Of a stretch of DNA of 64,000 nt, positions 52,630-62,023 are shown piece after piece. The stretch covers positions 1,128,001 through 1,192,000 of the forward strand of contig NZ_CP024199.1 of assembly GCF_002844375.1 (NCBI RefSeq), given 5' to 3'. This DNA comes from Thalassospira marina (GTDB lineage: Bacteria; Pseudomonadota; Alphaproteobacteria; Rhodospirillales; Thalassospiraceae). Every line of letters begins with the position of its first letter. Position 1 is the stretch's first letter. A program made the translations under genes and the position numbers. The notes beneath the pieces are model-generated. The model did not search any database, had not been told where the DNA came from, and saw only the letters and a program-made list of their open reading frames with translations.

Positions 52630-54048
52630 ATGACTTCGATCGCCCTATCTGCCGCCGTAACGACGGATCCGCTGTGCAATATCCTGCTAAATGTGGATAG
52701 CTACAAAGCCAGCCATCCCTATCAATACCCGCCAGAAACCACCCATATTTACAGCTATATCGAAAGCCGGGGTGGCAAGTGGGATCGTGCGGTGTTTTTT
52801 GGTTTGCAGATGTTTCTGAAAGAATATCTGATCAAACCCATTACCCAGGCGATGATCGATGACGCCGAAAGCTTCTGGCAGGCGCATGGCGAGCCCTTTT
52901 ACCGGGAAGGCTGGCAACATATCCTTGATGCGCATCAGGGATATTTGCCGGTAAAGATTTGCGCGGTGCCCGAAGGCAGCATCATCCCGACCGGGAATGT
53001 CATGCTTAGCGTGATTAACACTGACCCCAAATGTTTCTGGCTGACATCGGCGCTGGAAACGGCTTTGTTGCGTGCGGTCTGGTATCCGACAACGGTTGCC
53101 ACCAATTCGTGGCAGTGCAAACAGGTGATCGCCAAATATCTGGATCAGACATCGGATGATGTTGGGCAGATCGCATTCAAGCTGCATGATTTTGGCGCAC
53201 GCGGTGTTTCCAGCCTGGAAAGTGCCGCCATTGGCGGTGTTGCCCATCTGGTTAATTTCATGGGCACCGATACGGTTAGCGGTGTTCTGGCCGCGCGCAA
53301 ATATTACGGCGAGGAAATGGCCGGTTTTTCCATTCCTGCGGCCGAACATTCAACCATGACATCCTGGGGGCGTGACCACGAGGCTGATGCCTATCGCAAT
53401 ATGATCCGCCAGTTTGGCGGGGCAGGGAAGCTGGTGGCGGTCGTTTCTGACAGCTATGACCTGTATCATGCGGTTGATCATATCTGGGGCGAGGAACTGC
53501 GCCAGGAAGTGATTGATAGCGGGGCGACCATTGTTGTGCGCCCGGATTCAGGCGACCCCGCGACGGTCCCGGTGGATTGCGTTATTCGTCTGGGCGAAAA
53601 ATTTGGCTATAGCACCAATGCCAAAGGCTACAGGGTGCTGGCCCCCTGTGTTCGGGTTATCCAGGGTGATGGCATTAATATTGATACTATCGGTGCGATT
53701 TTGAAAAACCTCGCCGATCAGGGCTGGGCAGCGGATAATATTGCCTTTGGCATGGGCGGTGGCCTGCTTCAGCAGCTTAACCGCGATACCCTGAAATTCG
53801 CCATGAAATGCTCGGCCGCCAAGGTTGGCGGCAACTGGATCGATGTCTACAAAGACCCGGTCACGGATCATGGCAAACTTAGTAAACGCGGGCGTTTGGG
53901 GCTTGTTCTGCGTGATGGTGTCTATCAAACCGTTTCGGAAGACGAAGCCGGTGAAAACACCCTGCTGGAACCGGTTTTCTGCAATGGTAAATTGCTGCGG
54001 GACTGGACTTTTGCCGAAATCCGCGCGCGTGCCGATAAGGCGGAATAA
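52630..54048 (+). CDS. nadV: Nicotinamide phosphoribosyltransferase
   Basis: 472 residues. The motifs match NAMPT/NadV rather than PncB: 'NVDSYKASHPYQYPPETT', 'SRGGKWDRAVFFGLQ', 'DFGARGVSSLESAAIGGVAHL', 'SIPAAEHSTMTSWGRDHE' with the catalytic His, 'VSDSYDLYHAVDHIWGEEL' and phosphate-binding 'VVRPDSGDP'. It converts nicotinamide and PRPP to NMN for NAD salvage. AAAGAGG precedes ATG 52630. No nadM-type adenylyltransferase is adjacent. Confidence 0.93.
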   Translation: MTSIALSAAVTTDPLCNILLNVDSYKASHPYQYPPETTHIYSYIESRGGKWDRAVFFGLQMFLKEYLIKPITQAMIDDAESFWQAHGEPFYREGWQHILDAHQGYLPVKICAVPEGSIIPTGNVMLSVINTDPKCFWLTSALETALLRAVWYPTTVATNSWQCKQVIAKYLDQTSDDVGQIAFKLHDFGARGVSSLESAAIGGVAHLVNFMGTDTVSGVLAARKYYGEEMAGFSIPAAEHSTMTSWGRDHEADAYRNMIRQFGGAGKLVAVVSDSYDLYHAVDHIWGEELRQEVIDSGATIVVRPDSGDPATVPVDCVIRLGEKFGYSTNAKGYRVLAPCVRVIQGDGINIDTIGAILKNLADQGWAADNIAFGMGGGLLQQLNRDTLKFAMKCSAAKVGGNWIDVYKDPVTDHGKLSKRGRLGLVLRDGVYQTVSEDEAGENTLLEPVFCNGKLLRDWTFAEIRARADKAE

Positions 54049-54142
54049 CGCAAAAAAAAGCAGCTTGTAATACGTCATTGGGGCAGGCATCGACTTGCCC
54101 CTTTTGTTTTGCAAATGGCGCTGGGCCTTGATGCCGAAACAG

Positions 54143-54174
54143 ACAAACCCCGAACGGGCATGTTCGGGGTTTGT
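54143..54174. terminator. Bidirectional terminator between nadV and lipoprotein
   Basis: ACAAACCCCGAAC (54143-54155) pairs with GTTCGGGGTTTGT (54162-54174), a 13-bp stem. Confidence 0.85.
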
Positions 54175-54232
54175 GGGGCTTGAAGTACGAATGACAGGCT
54201 GTGATGCAGGGCCAAGTTGCCCGCCGTGAATT

Positions 54233-54562
54233 TTACGAATTCACAGCGACCCATTTGTCATTGATTTCCCGGATGCGGACGACTTCATCAACATGGCGGG
54301 TGTTTTTAACGCCCAGCATGGTTGTCGTGACATCAGCGCTGACATCGGCTTCATAAAGGTCATCGCCAACCGACTTGATATCGCCGATTTCAACATTGGA
54401 AAGCTCGGTCTTTGCCAGTTTGCCCAGCGCGGCGTTCTGTTGGTCAAGAACGGTTCTGATGGCGTTTTCAACATCACTTTCAGACGGACCACCACAAGCG
54501 GCAAGGCCGACAAGCAGGGCTGCCGCAGCCACATGGCGAACGATCCTGGACATCTTACGCAT
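54233..54562 (-). CDS. Small predicted lipoprotein
   Basis: 109 residues. Signal 'HVAAAALLVGLAAC' with lipobox LAAC. The mature part is short and charged ('SDVENAIRTVLDQQNAALGKL', 'VDEVVRIREINDKWVAVN'), resembling small outer-membrane lipoproteins with a beta-rich core. Function unknown. GGGGATT lies 8 nt before ATG 54562. Confidence 0.75.
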   Translation of the reverse strand: MRKMSRIVRHVAAAALLVGLAACGGPSESDVENAIRTVLDQQNAALGKLAKTELSNVEIGDIKSVGDDLYEADVSADVTTTMLGVKNTRHVDEVVRIREINDKWVAVNS

Positions 54563-54737
54563 TTCTCGGAATCCCCTTTTTTATAAGCCCGGACAGGCTT
54601 TGCTCCCGATAAATAGAACGCGCCTATTGGTTGAGTCCATATTTTTATGAACCATCAATGGGGGTGATAGGAGATTGTTTCTACCGCTGTGCATGAATGA
54701 TGCGATCATCAGGCAGTAGTGTAAAACATCAAATCCG

Positions 54738-54780
54738 GAAAAAACAAAACCCCGGAAAACGCGAACGTTTTCAGGGGTTT
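54738..54780 (-). terminator. Terminator after tRNA-Lys
   Basis: A 15-bp stem with one mismatch (54747-54761/54766-54780), loop CGAA, and a T-run on the minus strand. Confidence 0.85.
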
Positions 54781-54783
54781 GAT

Positions 54784-54859
<76 letters not shown>

Positions 54860-54980
54860 ATCGTAAGATGGTAACACGTGACCATTTGGTGTATCGATCA
54901 AGTGCGGAGCGGGTTATAGCCTTCTGGCAGTGATCTTGTCCAGACCAATTTTAACCCGCTGCCGATTTTTTGCATTTTTG

Positions 54981-56141
54981 TTAATGCCGCCCGTCATCAT
55001 TGCCCTGCCGCGAGATACGCACATCGCGGTGGATGCTGATGCTCATGAGCAGGCCAAAGCTGACAAGGATCGTCATCATCACTGTGCCGCCATAGGATAC
55101 CAGTGGCAGCGGCACGCCCACCACGGGGATAAGCCCCATCACCATGGCGATATTGATGAAGACATATAAGAAGAAGGTGGTTGTTACGCCAATTGCCACA
55201 AGCCGGCCAAACTGGTTGGCACAGCGCAGGGCAATGACATAGCCATAAACAATGACCAGCGTGTAGAGCAAAAGCAGGGCAATACCACCCACCAGACCAA
55301 ATTCTTCGCCCAGCATGGTGAAGATAAAGTCGGTTTGTTTTTCGGGCAGGAAGTTAAGATGGCTTTGCGAACCCAGCATGAAGCCCTTGCCAAACAACCC
55401 GCCAGAACCCAGCGCGATTTTGGACTGGGTAATGTGGTAACCGGCGCCTAAGGGGTCATTTTCCGGGTTGAGGAATGTAAGGACACGGTTTTTCTGGTAA
55501 TCGCGCAGGAATTGCCAGCCAATGGGAATGGCGGCCAGCGCCCCGCCCAGAATGATGGCAAATTTCCACATCCGCACGCCTGATAGCCAGAAGATGACAC
55601 CACCACCCGCAACCAGCAGCAGGGCCGTGCCCAGGTCCGGCTGGCGCAAAACCAGAGCCGCCGGGGCCAGCACCATTAACAGGGGCGGGATCAGCAGGGG
55701 AATACGGCCCGTTTCCTCGATCGTCAGGCCATGAAAATAGCGTGCAAGTGCCAGCACCAGCGAGATTTTCATAAGTTCAGAGGGCTGAAGCTGAAAAAAA
55801 CCCAGATTGATCCAGCGTTGCGCCCCCATGCCGATATCGCCTTTGATTTCCACACCCACCAGCAGGATCAGCGATATCACATAGGCGGCATAGGACATAC
55901 GCAGCCATACCCGCACATCGGTTAGCGCGATCAGGATCATAAGGACCATACCGGCAGCAAAACGCATCATCTGCCGTTCGGCCCAGGGCTGCAGCGACCC
56001 ATTGGCAGCCGAATAAAGCATGGCAAAACCGATGCAGGATAGAATGGCCAGCAGCAGAACCAGCGTCCAGTTCATCAATAACAGACGGCGCCCCAATGGC
56101 ACATAATCGGGGTCCTGGCCGATACGGTAGCGGGCTGCCAT
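54981..56141 (-). CDS. rodA: Rod-shape SEDS glycosyltransferase RodA
   Basis: 386 residues, ten membrane helices. SEDS signatures 'GAQRWINLGFFQLQPSELMKI', 'QPDLGTALLL', 'FIFTMLGEEFGLVGG' and 'PLVSYGGTVMMTILVSFGLLMS'. It polymerises lipid II glycan strands with PBP2 during lateral wall growth. The start directly follows the mrdA stop. Confidence 0.96.
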   Translation of the reverse strand: MAARYRIGQDPDYVPLGRRLLLMNWTLVLLLAILSCIGFAMLYSAANGSLQPWAERQMMRFAAGMVLMILIALTDVRVWLRMSYAAYVISLILLVGVEIKGDIGMGAQRWINLGFFQLQPSELMKISLVLALARYFHGLTIEETGRIPLLIPPLLMVLAPAALVLRQPDLGTALLLVAGGGVIFWLSGVRMWKFAIILGGALAAIPIGWQFLRDYQKNRVLTFLNPENDPLGAGYHITQSKIALGSGGLFGKGFMLGSQSHLNFLPEKQTDFIFTMLGEEFGLVGGIALLLLYTLVIVYGYVIALRCANQFGRLVAIGVTTTFFLYVFINIAMVMGLIPVVGVPLPLVSYGGTVMMTILVSFGLLMSISIHRDVRISRQGNDDGRH

Positions 56142-58049
56142 TTAGCTTTCCTGTTTTTTCGTGGTCGTGCGCAAAATCTGTGAGGCCGACTGGATATTGA
56201 CAGCCGAAACACCGGGGCGGCTGGATTTGAGTTCCTGGGCGCGGGTTAATAGGTCACGCGCGATTGGCGCAGCCACACCGGAACCAGAACCCCCGTGTTC
56301 GACCACAACAGCACAGGCATAACGCGGGTTTTCAACCGGGGCAAAGGCGATGAAAAGGGCGTGGTCACGGTATTTCCATGGCAGTTCGTCGTTGCCGATA
56401 ACGCCAGTCTGGCGTTCATGCATGGAAATGCGGCGCACCTGGCTGGTACCGGTTTTACCCGCCATTTCCAACCCCTTGATTTTGATACGCGAGCGATAGG
56501 CCGTGCCGCGTACTTCGTTGGTTACACCATTCATGCCATCGCGAATGTAATTCAGGTGCTGGCGCGAAATGCCCAGATCGGGGAATTCGGAATCACTGCG
56601 GGCTGAAATGTCTTCGGGGACGACATGGTCGCGGGTCAGGTGCGGCGTTACGGCCTTGCCCGACGCCAGGCGGGCCACCATCGTTGCCAGTTGCAAAGGC
56701 GTGGTCAGCACATACCCCTGGCCGATGGAGCAGATAAGGGTTTCACCCCCCTGCCAGCGTTTGCCAAGCTGGGTTTCCTTCCATTCGCGCGTCGGGATCA
56801 GCCCGCTGCGTTCAGATGGCAGGTCAACCCCGGTCGGGTCGCCAAGGCCCAGGCGCTTTGCCATGGCGGCGATTTTATCAATGCCCAGCTTCTGCGAGAC
56901 TTCGTAATAATAAACGTCGCAGGAATGCTTCATCGAATCATGCATATTGACCCAGCCATGACCGCCGCGTTTCCAGCAGTGGAAACGGGCATTGCCAAGG
57001 TCAAGATGGCCGGGGCAGAAGAAACGCTGTTCCGGGGTGACAACGCCGGCTTCAAGGGCGGCCAGCGCCACACATGTCTTGAAGGTCGAACCTGGCGAAT
57101 AGGTGCCGTTGATCGCCTTGTTGGACAGGGGCGAATATTCGTTATTGATCAGGCTTTCCCACAGCTTGTGCGAAATGCCGTTGGTAAAACTGTTCGGGTC
57201 GTAAGTGGGGTGTGATGACATGGCAAGCACGTCGCCATTATAGACATCCATCACAACGGCCGCGGCACTTTCATATTCGGACAGGCGCTGGTTGGCAAAG
57301 CGCTGCAATTCTATATCAAGGGTCAGAACAACGGTTTCGCCGCTTTGGCCTTCTTCACGGTCGAGTTCGCGAATAACGCGGCCAAGGGCATTGACCTCGA
57401 CCTGGCTGGTGCCTGCACGCCCGCGCAGCGACATGTCGTAGGTTTTTTCAATGCCGCTTTTGCCAATGCGAAAACCGGGCAGTTCGAGCAGCGGGTCGCC
57501 GGTCAGTTCCTTTTCGGCAACGGCGGCAACATAGCCAAGGGTATGGGCCAGATGCGGGCCTTCGGGGTAGTCGCGCGAACGACCGGCATCAATGATAATG
57601 CCGGGAAGATCAGGCGCATTTACACCCACACGGGCGACTTCATCCCATGTCAGGTTGTCGCGCACGGTGACGGGCACAAAGGACCGGCGACGCTGCACGT
57701 CATTTTCAACGCGGTCGATGGTTTCCGGTTCAATTTCAATGATTTGCGACAGAACGGTCAATGTCTTGCGGACATCGGGGGTTTGTTCGCGCACGATCAG
57801 GATATGGTAATTCTGCCGGTTCACCGCGAGAGGCGCACCAAACCGGTCGGTGATGATGCCGCGTGGCGGTGGCAGCAGGCGGTGCGAAATGCGGTTTTCA
57901 TCGGCCAGTGTTGAATACCGGTCGCTTTCCATTACCTGAAGATAATACATGCGCGCTGCAAGGCCGGTCAGCAATACGCCCTGTCCAGCGCCAAGCATGA
58001 TGGCGCGACGGGTAAACATGCGATATCTGTCTGAATCTCGATGCCACAT
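56142..58049 (-). CDS. mrdA: Penicillin-binding protein 2 (transpeptidase)
   Basis: 635 residues from ATG 58049; the frame extends to a TTG at 58085 and neither has a clear ribosome site. One N-terminal membrane helix, PBP dimerisation domain, then transpeptidase: catalytic Ser in 'SPGSTFKTC', second motif 'HSCDVYYY', and 'AGKTGTSQV'. Cross-links the lateral wall with RodA. Target class of beta-lactams such as mecillinam. Confidence 0.95.
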   Translation of the reverse strand: MWHRDSDRYRMFTRRAIMLGAGQGVLLTGLAARMYYLQVMESDRYSTLADENRISHRLLPPPRGIITDRFGAPLAVNRQNYHILIVREQTPDVRKTLTVLSQIIEIEPETIDRVENDVQRRRSFVPVTVRDNLTWDEVARVGVNAPDLPGIIIDAGRSRDYPEGPHLAHTLGYVAAVAEKELTGDPLLELPGFRIGKSGIEKTYDMSLRGRAGTSQVEVNALGRVIRELDREEGQSGETVVLTLDIELQRFANQRLSEYESAAAVVMDVYNGDVLAMSSHPTYDPNSFTNGISHKLWESLINNEYSPLSNKAINGTYSPGSTFKTCVALAALEAGVVTPEQRFFCPGHLDLGNARFHCWKRGGHGWVNMHDSMKHSCDVYYYEVSQKLGIDKIAAMAKRLGLGDPTGVDLPSERSGLIPTREWKETQLGKRWQGGETLICSIGQGYVLTTPLQLATMVARLASGKAVTPHLTRDHVVPEDISARSDSEFPDLGISRQHLNYIRDGMNGVTNEVRGTAYRSRIKIKGLEMAGKTGTSQVRRISMHERQTGVIGNDELPWKYRDHALFIAFAPVENPRYACAVVVEHGGSGSGVAAPIARDLLTRAQELKSSRPGVSAVNIQSASQILRTTTKKQES

Positions 58050-58288
58050 TGATAGGTCAATATCCGTGTTCGGCAGCTGCGCCAATGGCAGCCAGGAAAG
58101 GCGGTATCATTTTATCGCTGCGCGATGGATATTAAAACCATCTTGTCAGCTTTCACGCCGGTTTTACCGCGAAATGTGCGGGGCGCAACAAAACAATATG
58201 TCTGGTCGCTGGCAGGTTATCGCACCTGTAAAAAGGCGTGGTTAACTGCCAGATGTGCGGTTGCCGGCAGGCAGGGTGGTGTAGCCGG

Positions 58289-58804
58289 TTAAAGGTTGCG
58301 CAGAAGCCCGTTTTGAATGCGCACCAGAACCCAGGCCACCAGCGGAAACATGCCTGCGGTGATCAGGTAACTAATCACCAGCGGCTGGAATGGCAATAGC
58401 GCGCCGGTCAAAGCCGAACTGAACAGCCATTGCAATAAAAATGCCGGGCCGGAAACAATGGCAAAACCCCACCACATGACGGTGAAGGCCTTGTTATGAA
58501 AGAAGCGGCCCTGATTGGCACTGGCTGATTGGACCAGCAGGAAAACCAGTGAACTGACACCAAGCGGCAGCCCCGTTAACAGATCCTGCAACAACCCCAG
58601 CATGAAGGCGGCAAGGCCTGTCATTAAATCGGGGCGGTTAACGGCCCAGTAAAACACGGCCATCAGCGTCAGAGCCGGGGTAACATCGGCCAGCTTGGGG
58701 ATGCTATAGGGCAAAAGCCCGATCAAAAGCAGGACAAACACGCTAAATGCCGGAACCGTCGATCTTGCGATGACGTCAAGGCGTTGCCATACGCCGGGTT
58801 TCAC
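58289..58804 (-). CDS. mreD: Rod-shape determining protein MreD
   Basis: 171 residues, about five membrane helices ('LMTGLAAFMLGLLQDLLTGLPLG' is typical). The start overlaps the mreC stop in ATGA, so the two are coupled. A 204-bp gap separates it from mrdA. Confidence 0.92.
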   Translation of the reverse strand: MKPGVWQRLDVIARSTVPAFSVFVLLLIGLLPYSIPKLADVTPALTLMAVFYWAVNRPDLMTGLAAFMLGLLQDLLTGLPLGVSSLVFLLVQSASANQGRFFHNKAFTVMWWGFAIVSGPAFLLQWLFSSALTGALLPFQPLVISYLITAGMFPLVAWVLVRIQNGLLRNL

Positions 58805-59823
58805 GGTCGGCTGCCTGCGCTACCTGATGGCGGAGCATTGAAAACGGGCTGGTCAGGCTGGTCTGTGCCGTCCTCGCCCGAGGGGACAGGACCAACACCC
58901 ACACCGGTTGGAAGTTCGATCCCGCGAATGGTCTGGCGGCCCTGGTCAAGATGCGGCATGGAATGCAATGCGTCCGGGTCCTTAAGGATGCCTGCCAGCC
59001 CGTAATTGACAACACGCAGATATTCAACCTGATGGCGGCGGAACAGCGGCGCAACGCGCACGGCATTTTCCGACACCGATGAAACGATGCCAACGGGAAT
59101 ACCCGGCGGGAAAGCACCACCATGGCCGGATGTCAAAACACGGTCACCCGGTGCGACAGTGGCATCGGCAGTCAGAAAGGTCAGAAGGGGCCGGTCGGTA
59201 TTATCGCCCGAAAGAAAAGCGCGGTCGCGGCTGTTTTCGATCATGACGGGGATGCGCGAATTGATATCGGTGATCAAAAGAACGCGCGATGCCTGATAAC
59301 CGGCATCGGCAATGCGCCCGATCAGTCCTTCGTCGGAAAGAACAGCCTGGCCTTTCAGCACACCATCACGGGTGCCAGCACTGATCATCATGCTATGGGC
59401 AAAGGCACCGCCCATGTCGGCGATAACACGCGCGCTGACTTCGTGCTGTGACGGCGGGTTGGCGTAATGGCTCAGCTCGCGCAGGCGGTTGTTTTCGTAG
59501 GTCAGGTTACGTGCCACCTGCTGCCATGCCAGCAATTCGCGGTTTTCTTCGCGCAGACGCAGGTTTTCTTCATAAAGGCTGGCAAAACTTTCGATGCGGC
59601 TGGTCACGTCATCGATACTGGCAGCCGGGCGGGAGGCCAGGCTCATGATCGGTGAAACCAGATCAACGGCAGCCCCGCGGATACGTTCGATCAAAACCGT
59701 GTCGGCCTTGCCCAGCAACATCAGGGCAAAACACGAAACAATCAGCAGAATGAACGCAAACCTGTGGAGTGCCGTACGGATCGGCGAAAAAATGCGCTGT
59801 TGTGGACCAGTATGTTGAGCCAC
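58801..59823 (-). CDS. mreC: Rod-shape determining protein MreC
   Basis: 340 residues from GTG 59823, which has GGGGA 5-6 nt upstream; a longer frame begins at ATG 59871. One membrane helix (about 18-38), coiled coil ('YEENLRLREENRELLAWQ'), then the periplasmic beta-barrel domain ('DGVLKGQAVLSDEGLIGRI', 'DRVLTSGHGGAFPPGIPVG'). The last 45 residues are a Pro/Gly-rich tail. It bridges MreB to PBP2. Confidence 0.93.
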   Translation of the reverse strand: MAQHTGPQQRIFSPIRTALHRFAFILLIVSCFALMLLGKADTVLIERIRGAAVDLVSPIMSLASRPAASIDDVTSRIESFASLYEENLRLREENRELLAWQQVARNLTYENNRLRELSHYANPPSQHEVSARVIADMGGAFAHSMMISAGTRDGVLKGQAVLSDEGLIGRIADAGYQASRVLLITDINSRIPVMIENSRDRAFLSGDNTDRPLLTFLTADATVAPGDRVLTSGHGGAFPPGIPVGIVSSVSENAVRVAPLFRRHQVEYLRVVNYGLAGILKDPDALHSMPHLDQGRQTIRGIELPTGVGVGPVPSGEDGTDQPDQPVFNAPPSGSAGSRP

Positions 59824-59879
59824 GTTTTTCCCCGTATTCCCCGCGTGTCGTCGAAAAAGTCTTCGTCGCAACCAATGAT

Positions 59880-59923
59880 AATAAAAACGCCGAGTCGCGT
59901 CCAGTCAAGGATGCGGCCCGGCG
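59880..59923 (-). terminator. Intercistronic attenuating terminator, mreB-mreC
   Basis: CGCCG (59888-59892) and CGGCG (59919-59923) close a mismatched GC-rich stem, followed on the minus strand by TTTTTATT. It lies right after the mreB stop. Confidence 0.65.
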
Positions 59924-59943
59924 TAGATTTTCTCACACAAACC

Positions 59944-60984
59944 TTAATAGGCGGTGTGCAGCACGTTCCGCAGCATTTTCTTTTCTTCCAGGGCGCGGCC
60001 GGTACCCAGCGCAACACAGGAAAGCGGATCGTCTGCAATCGAAACCGGCAGGCCGGTTGCGTGGCGCAGAACATAATCAAGGTTGCCCAGCATGGCGCCA
60101 CCACCGGTCAGAACGATGCCTTTATCAACGATATCGGCAGCCAGTTCCGGCGGGGTCTGTTCGAGGGCGACCTTGACGGCTTCAATAATCGCAGAAACCG
60201 GTTCGGCAAGGCTTTCGGCAATCTGGCGTTCGGAAATCAGAAGTTCCTTCGGTACGCCATTCATCAGGTCGCGACCGCGAATTTCCATGGTTGCACCGTC
60301 GCCATCGTCAGGCGCGCAGGCAGAACCGATTTCCTTTTTAACCCGTTCGGCAGTGCTTTCACCAACCAGCAGGTTATGAGTGCGACGGATATAGGCGATG
60401 ATCGCCTCGTCCATTTTGTCGCCGCCAACACGAACGGAGCGGGCATAAACGATACCGCCCAAAGACAGAACAGCGACCTCGGTGGTGCCGCCGCCAATAT
60501 CAACAACCATGGAACCGGTCGGTTCGGTCACCGGAAGGCCTGCACCAATTGCGGCGGCCATCGGTTCGTCGATAAGCCAGACTTTGCGGGCGCCGGCACT
60601 TTCGGCACTTTCCTGAATGGCACGGCGTTCAACGGCGGTCGAACCGGACGGAACGCAGATGATGACTTCCGGGCTGGCAAAGTTGCGGCGGTTATGCACC
60701 TTGCGAATGAAATGCTTGATCATTTCTTCTGCAATGTGGAATTCGGCGATAACGCCATCGCGCAACGGGCGAATTGCCTGAATATATCCAGGGGTACGGC
60801 CCAACATCAGCTTGGCTTCTTCACCAACCGCGAGAACCTGTTTTTTGCCTTTCTCGTCGGTGATTGCAACGACCGAAGGTTCGTTAAGGACAATGCCGCG
60901 TCCTTTTACGTAAACCAACGTGTTGGCGGTGCCAAGATCGACCGCCATGTCGGAGGATAATATCCCAAGCAGTTTGGAAAACAT
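59944..60984 (-). CDS. mreB: Rod-shape actin homologue MreB
   Basis: 346 residues. Actin-fold motifs: phosphate-1 'MAVDLGTANTLVYVKGRG', connect-1, phosphate-2 'MVVDIGGGTTEVAVLS' and adenosine 'VLTGGGAMLGNLD'. It forms membrane-bound filaments that guide the elongasome. First gene of the rod cluster. Confidence 0.98.
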   Translation of the reverse strand: MFSKLLGILSSDMAVDLGTANTLVYVKGRGIVLNEPSVVAITDEKGKKQVLAVGEEAKLMLGRTPGYIQAIRPLRDGVIAEFHIAEEMIKHFIRKVHNRRNFASPEVIICVPSGSTAVERRAIQESAESAGARKVWLIDEPMAAAIGAGLPVTEPTGSMVVDIGGGTTEVAVLSLGGIVYARSVRVGGDKMDEAIIAYIRRTHNLLVGESTAERVKKEIGSACAPDDGDGATMEIRGRDLMNGVPKELLISERQIAESLAEPVSAIIEAVKVALEQTPPELAADIVDKGIVLTGGGAMLGNLDYVLRHATGLPVSIADDPLSCVALGTGRALEEKKMLRNVLHTAY

Positions 60985-61963
60985 TCCTGCCCTATGCCCC
61001 GGTAATAGAAAACTCTTAAATGCGAATGCTGCGAATGCATCGCTCTAGATAGCGCAGCGAGAGCGCCTATGCACGAATAAACTGCAACGAATTGCGGAAT
61101 AGTTAAGGCCGCCCCTGCCTTTGACGTGCTTAACGTGAATTTGCCCTTCTTGACCAGCAGAAAGGTTAAGATCAGATCATGGCGATTTGGATATTCAATT
61201 TATAATTGTGTATTTTGGGGCGCCTTAGGCTGCCTTATTTGCAAAGCACCAAAGGACTCGATAAACGCGAATTTTGAAATAAGTTAAGGGGCACGGGGCC
61301 GCGATTTCTGGAGAAGTGGGATGCCCGGCCTTTTCGGATTTGTCCGCCGTTATTGTCGTGAAAAATAGCTGAAATCCGGGAATTTGAAGTCATTGTGACT
61401 GAATGCGTCTGGCTGGGGCATCATGCCTGTAAGCTTCGATAATGCAGTTTGGGTGGTGAAGCATGATCCGCCAGTCATCGCAGCGAAAAAGGTGATGGTT
61501 TGCCATCAAAAGAGGGCTGATCTGACGCGGAACATTCCATTCCCCTTATGAAAATTTTCAACTTATGGTCGCTGGATTGGCTGTTGGGCAAAAACAGTCG
61601 AAATTTGTCCGTGTTATGTTGGTGAATATGAAGTGACGTTAACTTTTTCTGTGTTCTCACGGGCTTGTCGGCATCGTTCACCCTGTTTATCGGGGGATAC
61701 ACTTTGGGATAAGGTTTGATCTGCTAAAATGGGGGATGCGGGCAGGCGCGAAAATTCATGCCAGTTTGCAGGATCATGCAGGGCATTTGCAGCCCTTGGG
61801 GGCTGATAAAAATTAAAATCCCGGTGCGAATTTGTGGGCAAATTTGCCGATGTTTTCCACCGAGTTGAATTTTGACGTCACATTATAACCTGGATCGCCG
61901 CGTTGATTGCGACTCGCAAGTTCGGGTTTTGATGCAGGGCCAGTATCAGGCACAGTTTACAGC
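60985..61963. other. About 1 kb gene-free stretch upstream of mreB
   Basis: No open frame here has protein-like composition or a ribosome site. It contains the mreB promoter region and GC-poor segments. Unusually long for this gene-dense window. I cannot identify an RNA gene in it. Confidence 0.4.
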
Positions 61964-61998
61964 CATAAAAAAACGGGCGACCCGAAGGCCACCCGTTT
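61964..61998 (-). terminator. Terminator of leuA
   Basis: 12-bp stem with two G-U pairs (61971-61982/61987-61998) around a UUCG tetraloop on the minus strand, then a run of seven T. Confidence 0.92.
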
Positions 61999-62023
61999 TC
62001 AGATAATATGGTGTGTCGTGGAC

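Noticed and set aside
61475..61841. Two 75-codon minus-strand open frames in the mreB upstream gap
   Set aside because: No ribosome sites, they overlap one another, and their composition is not protein-like.
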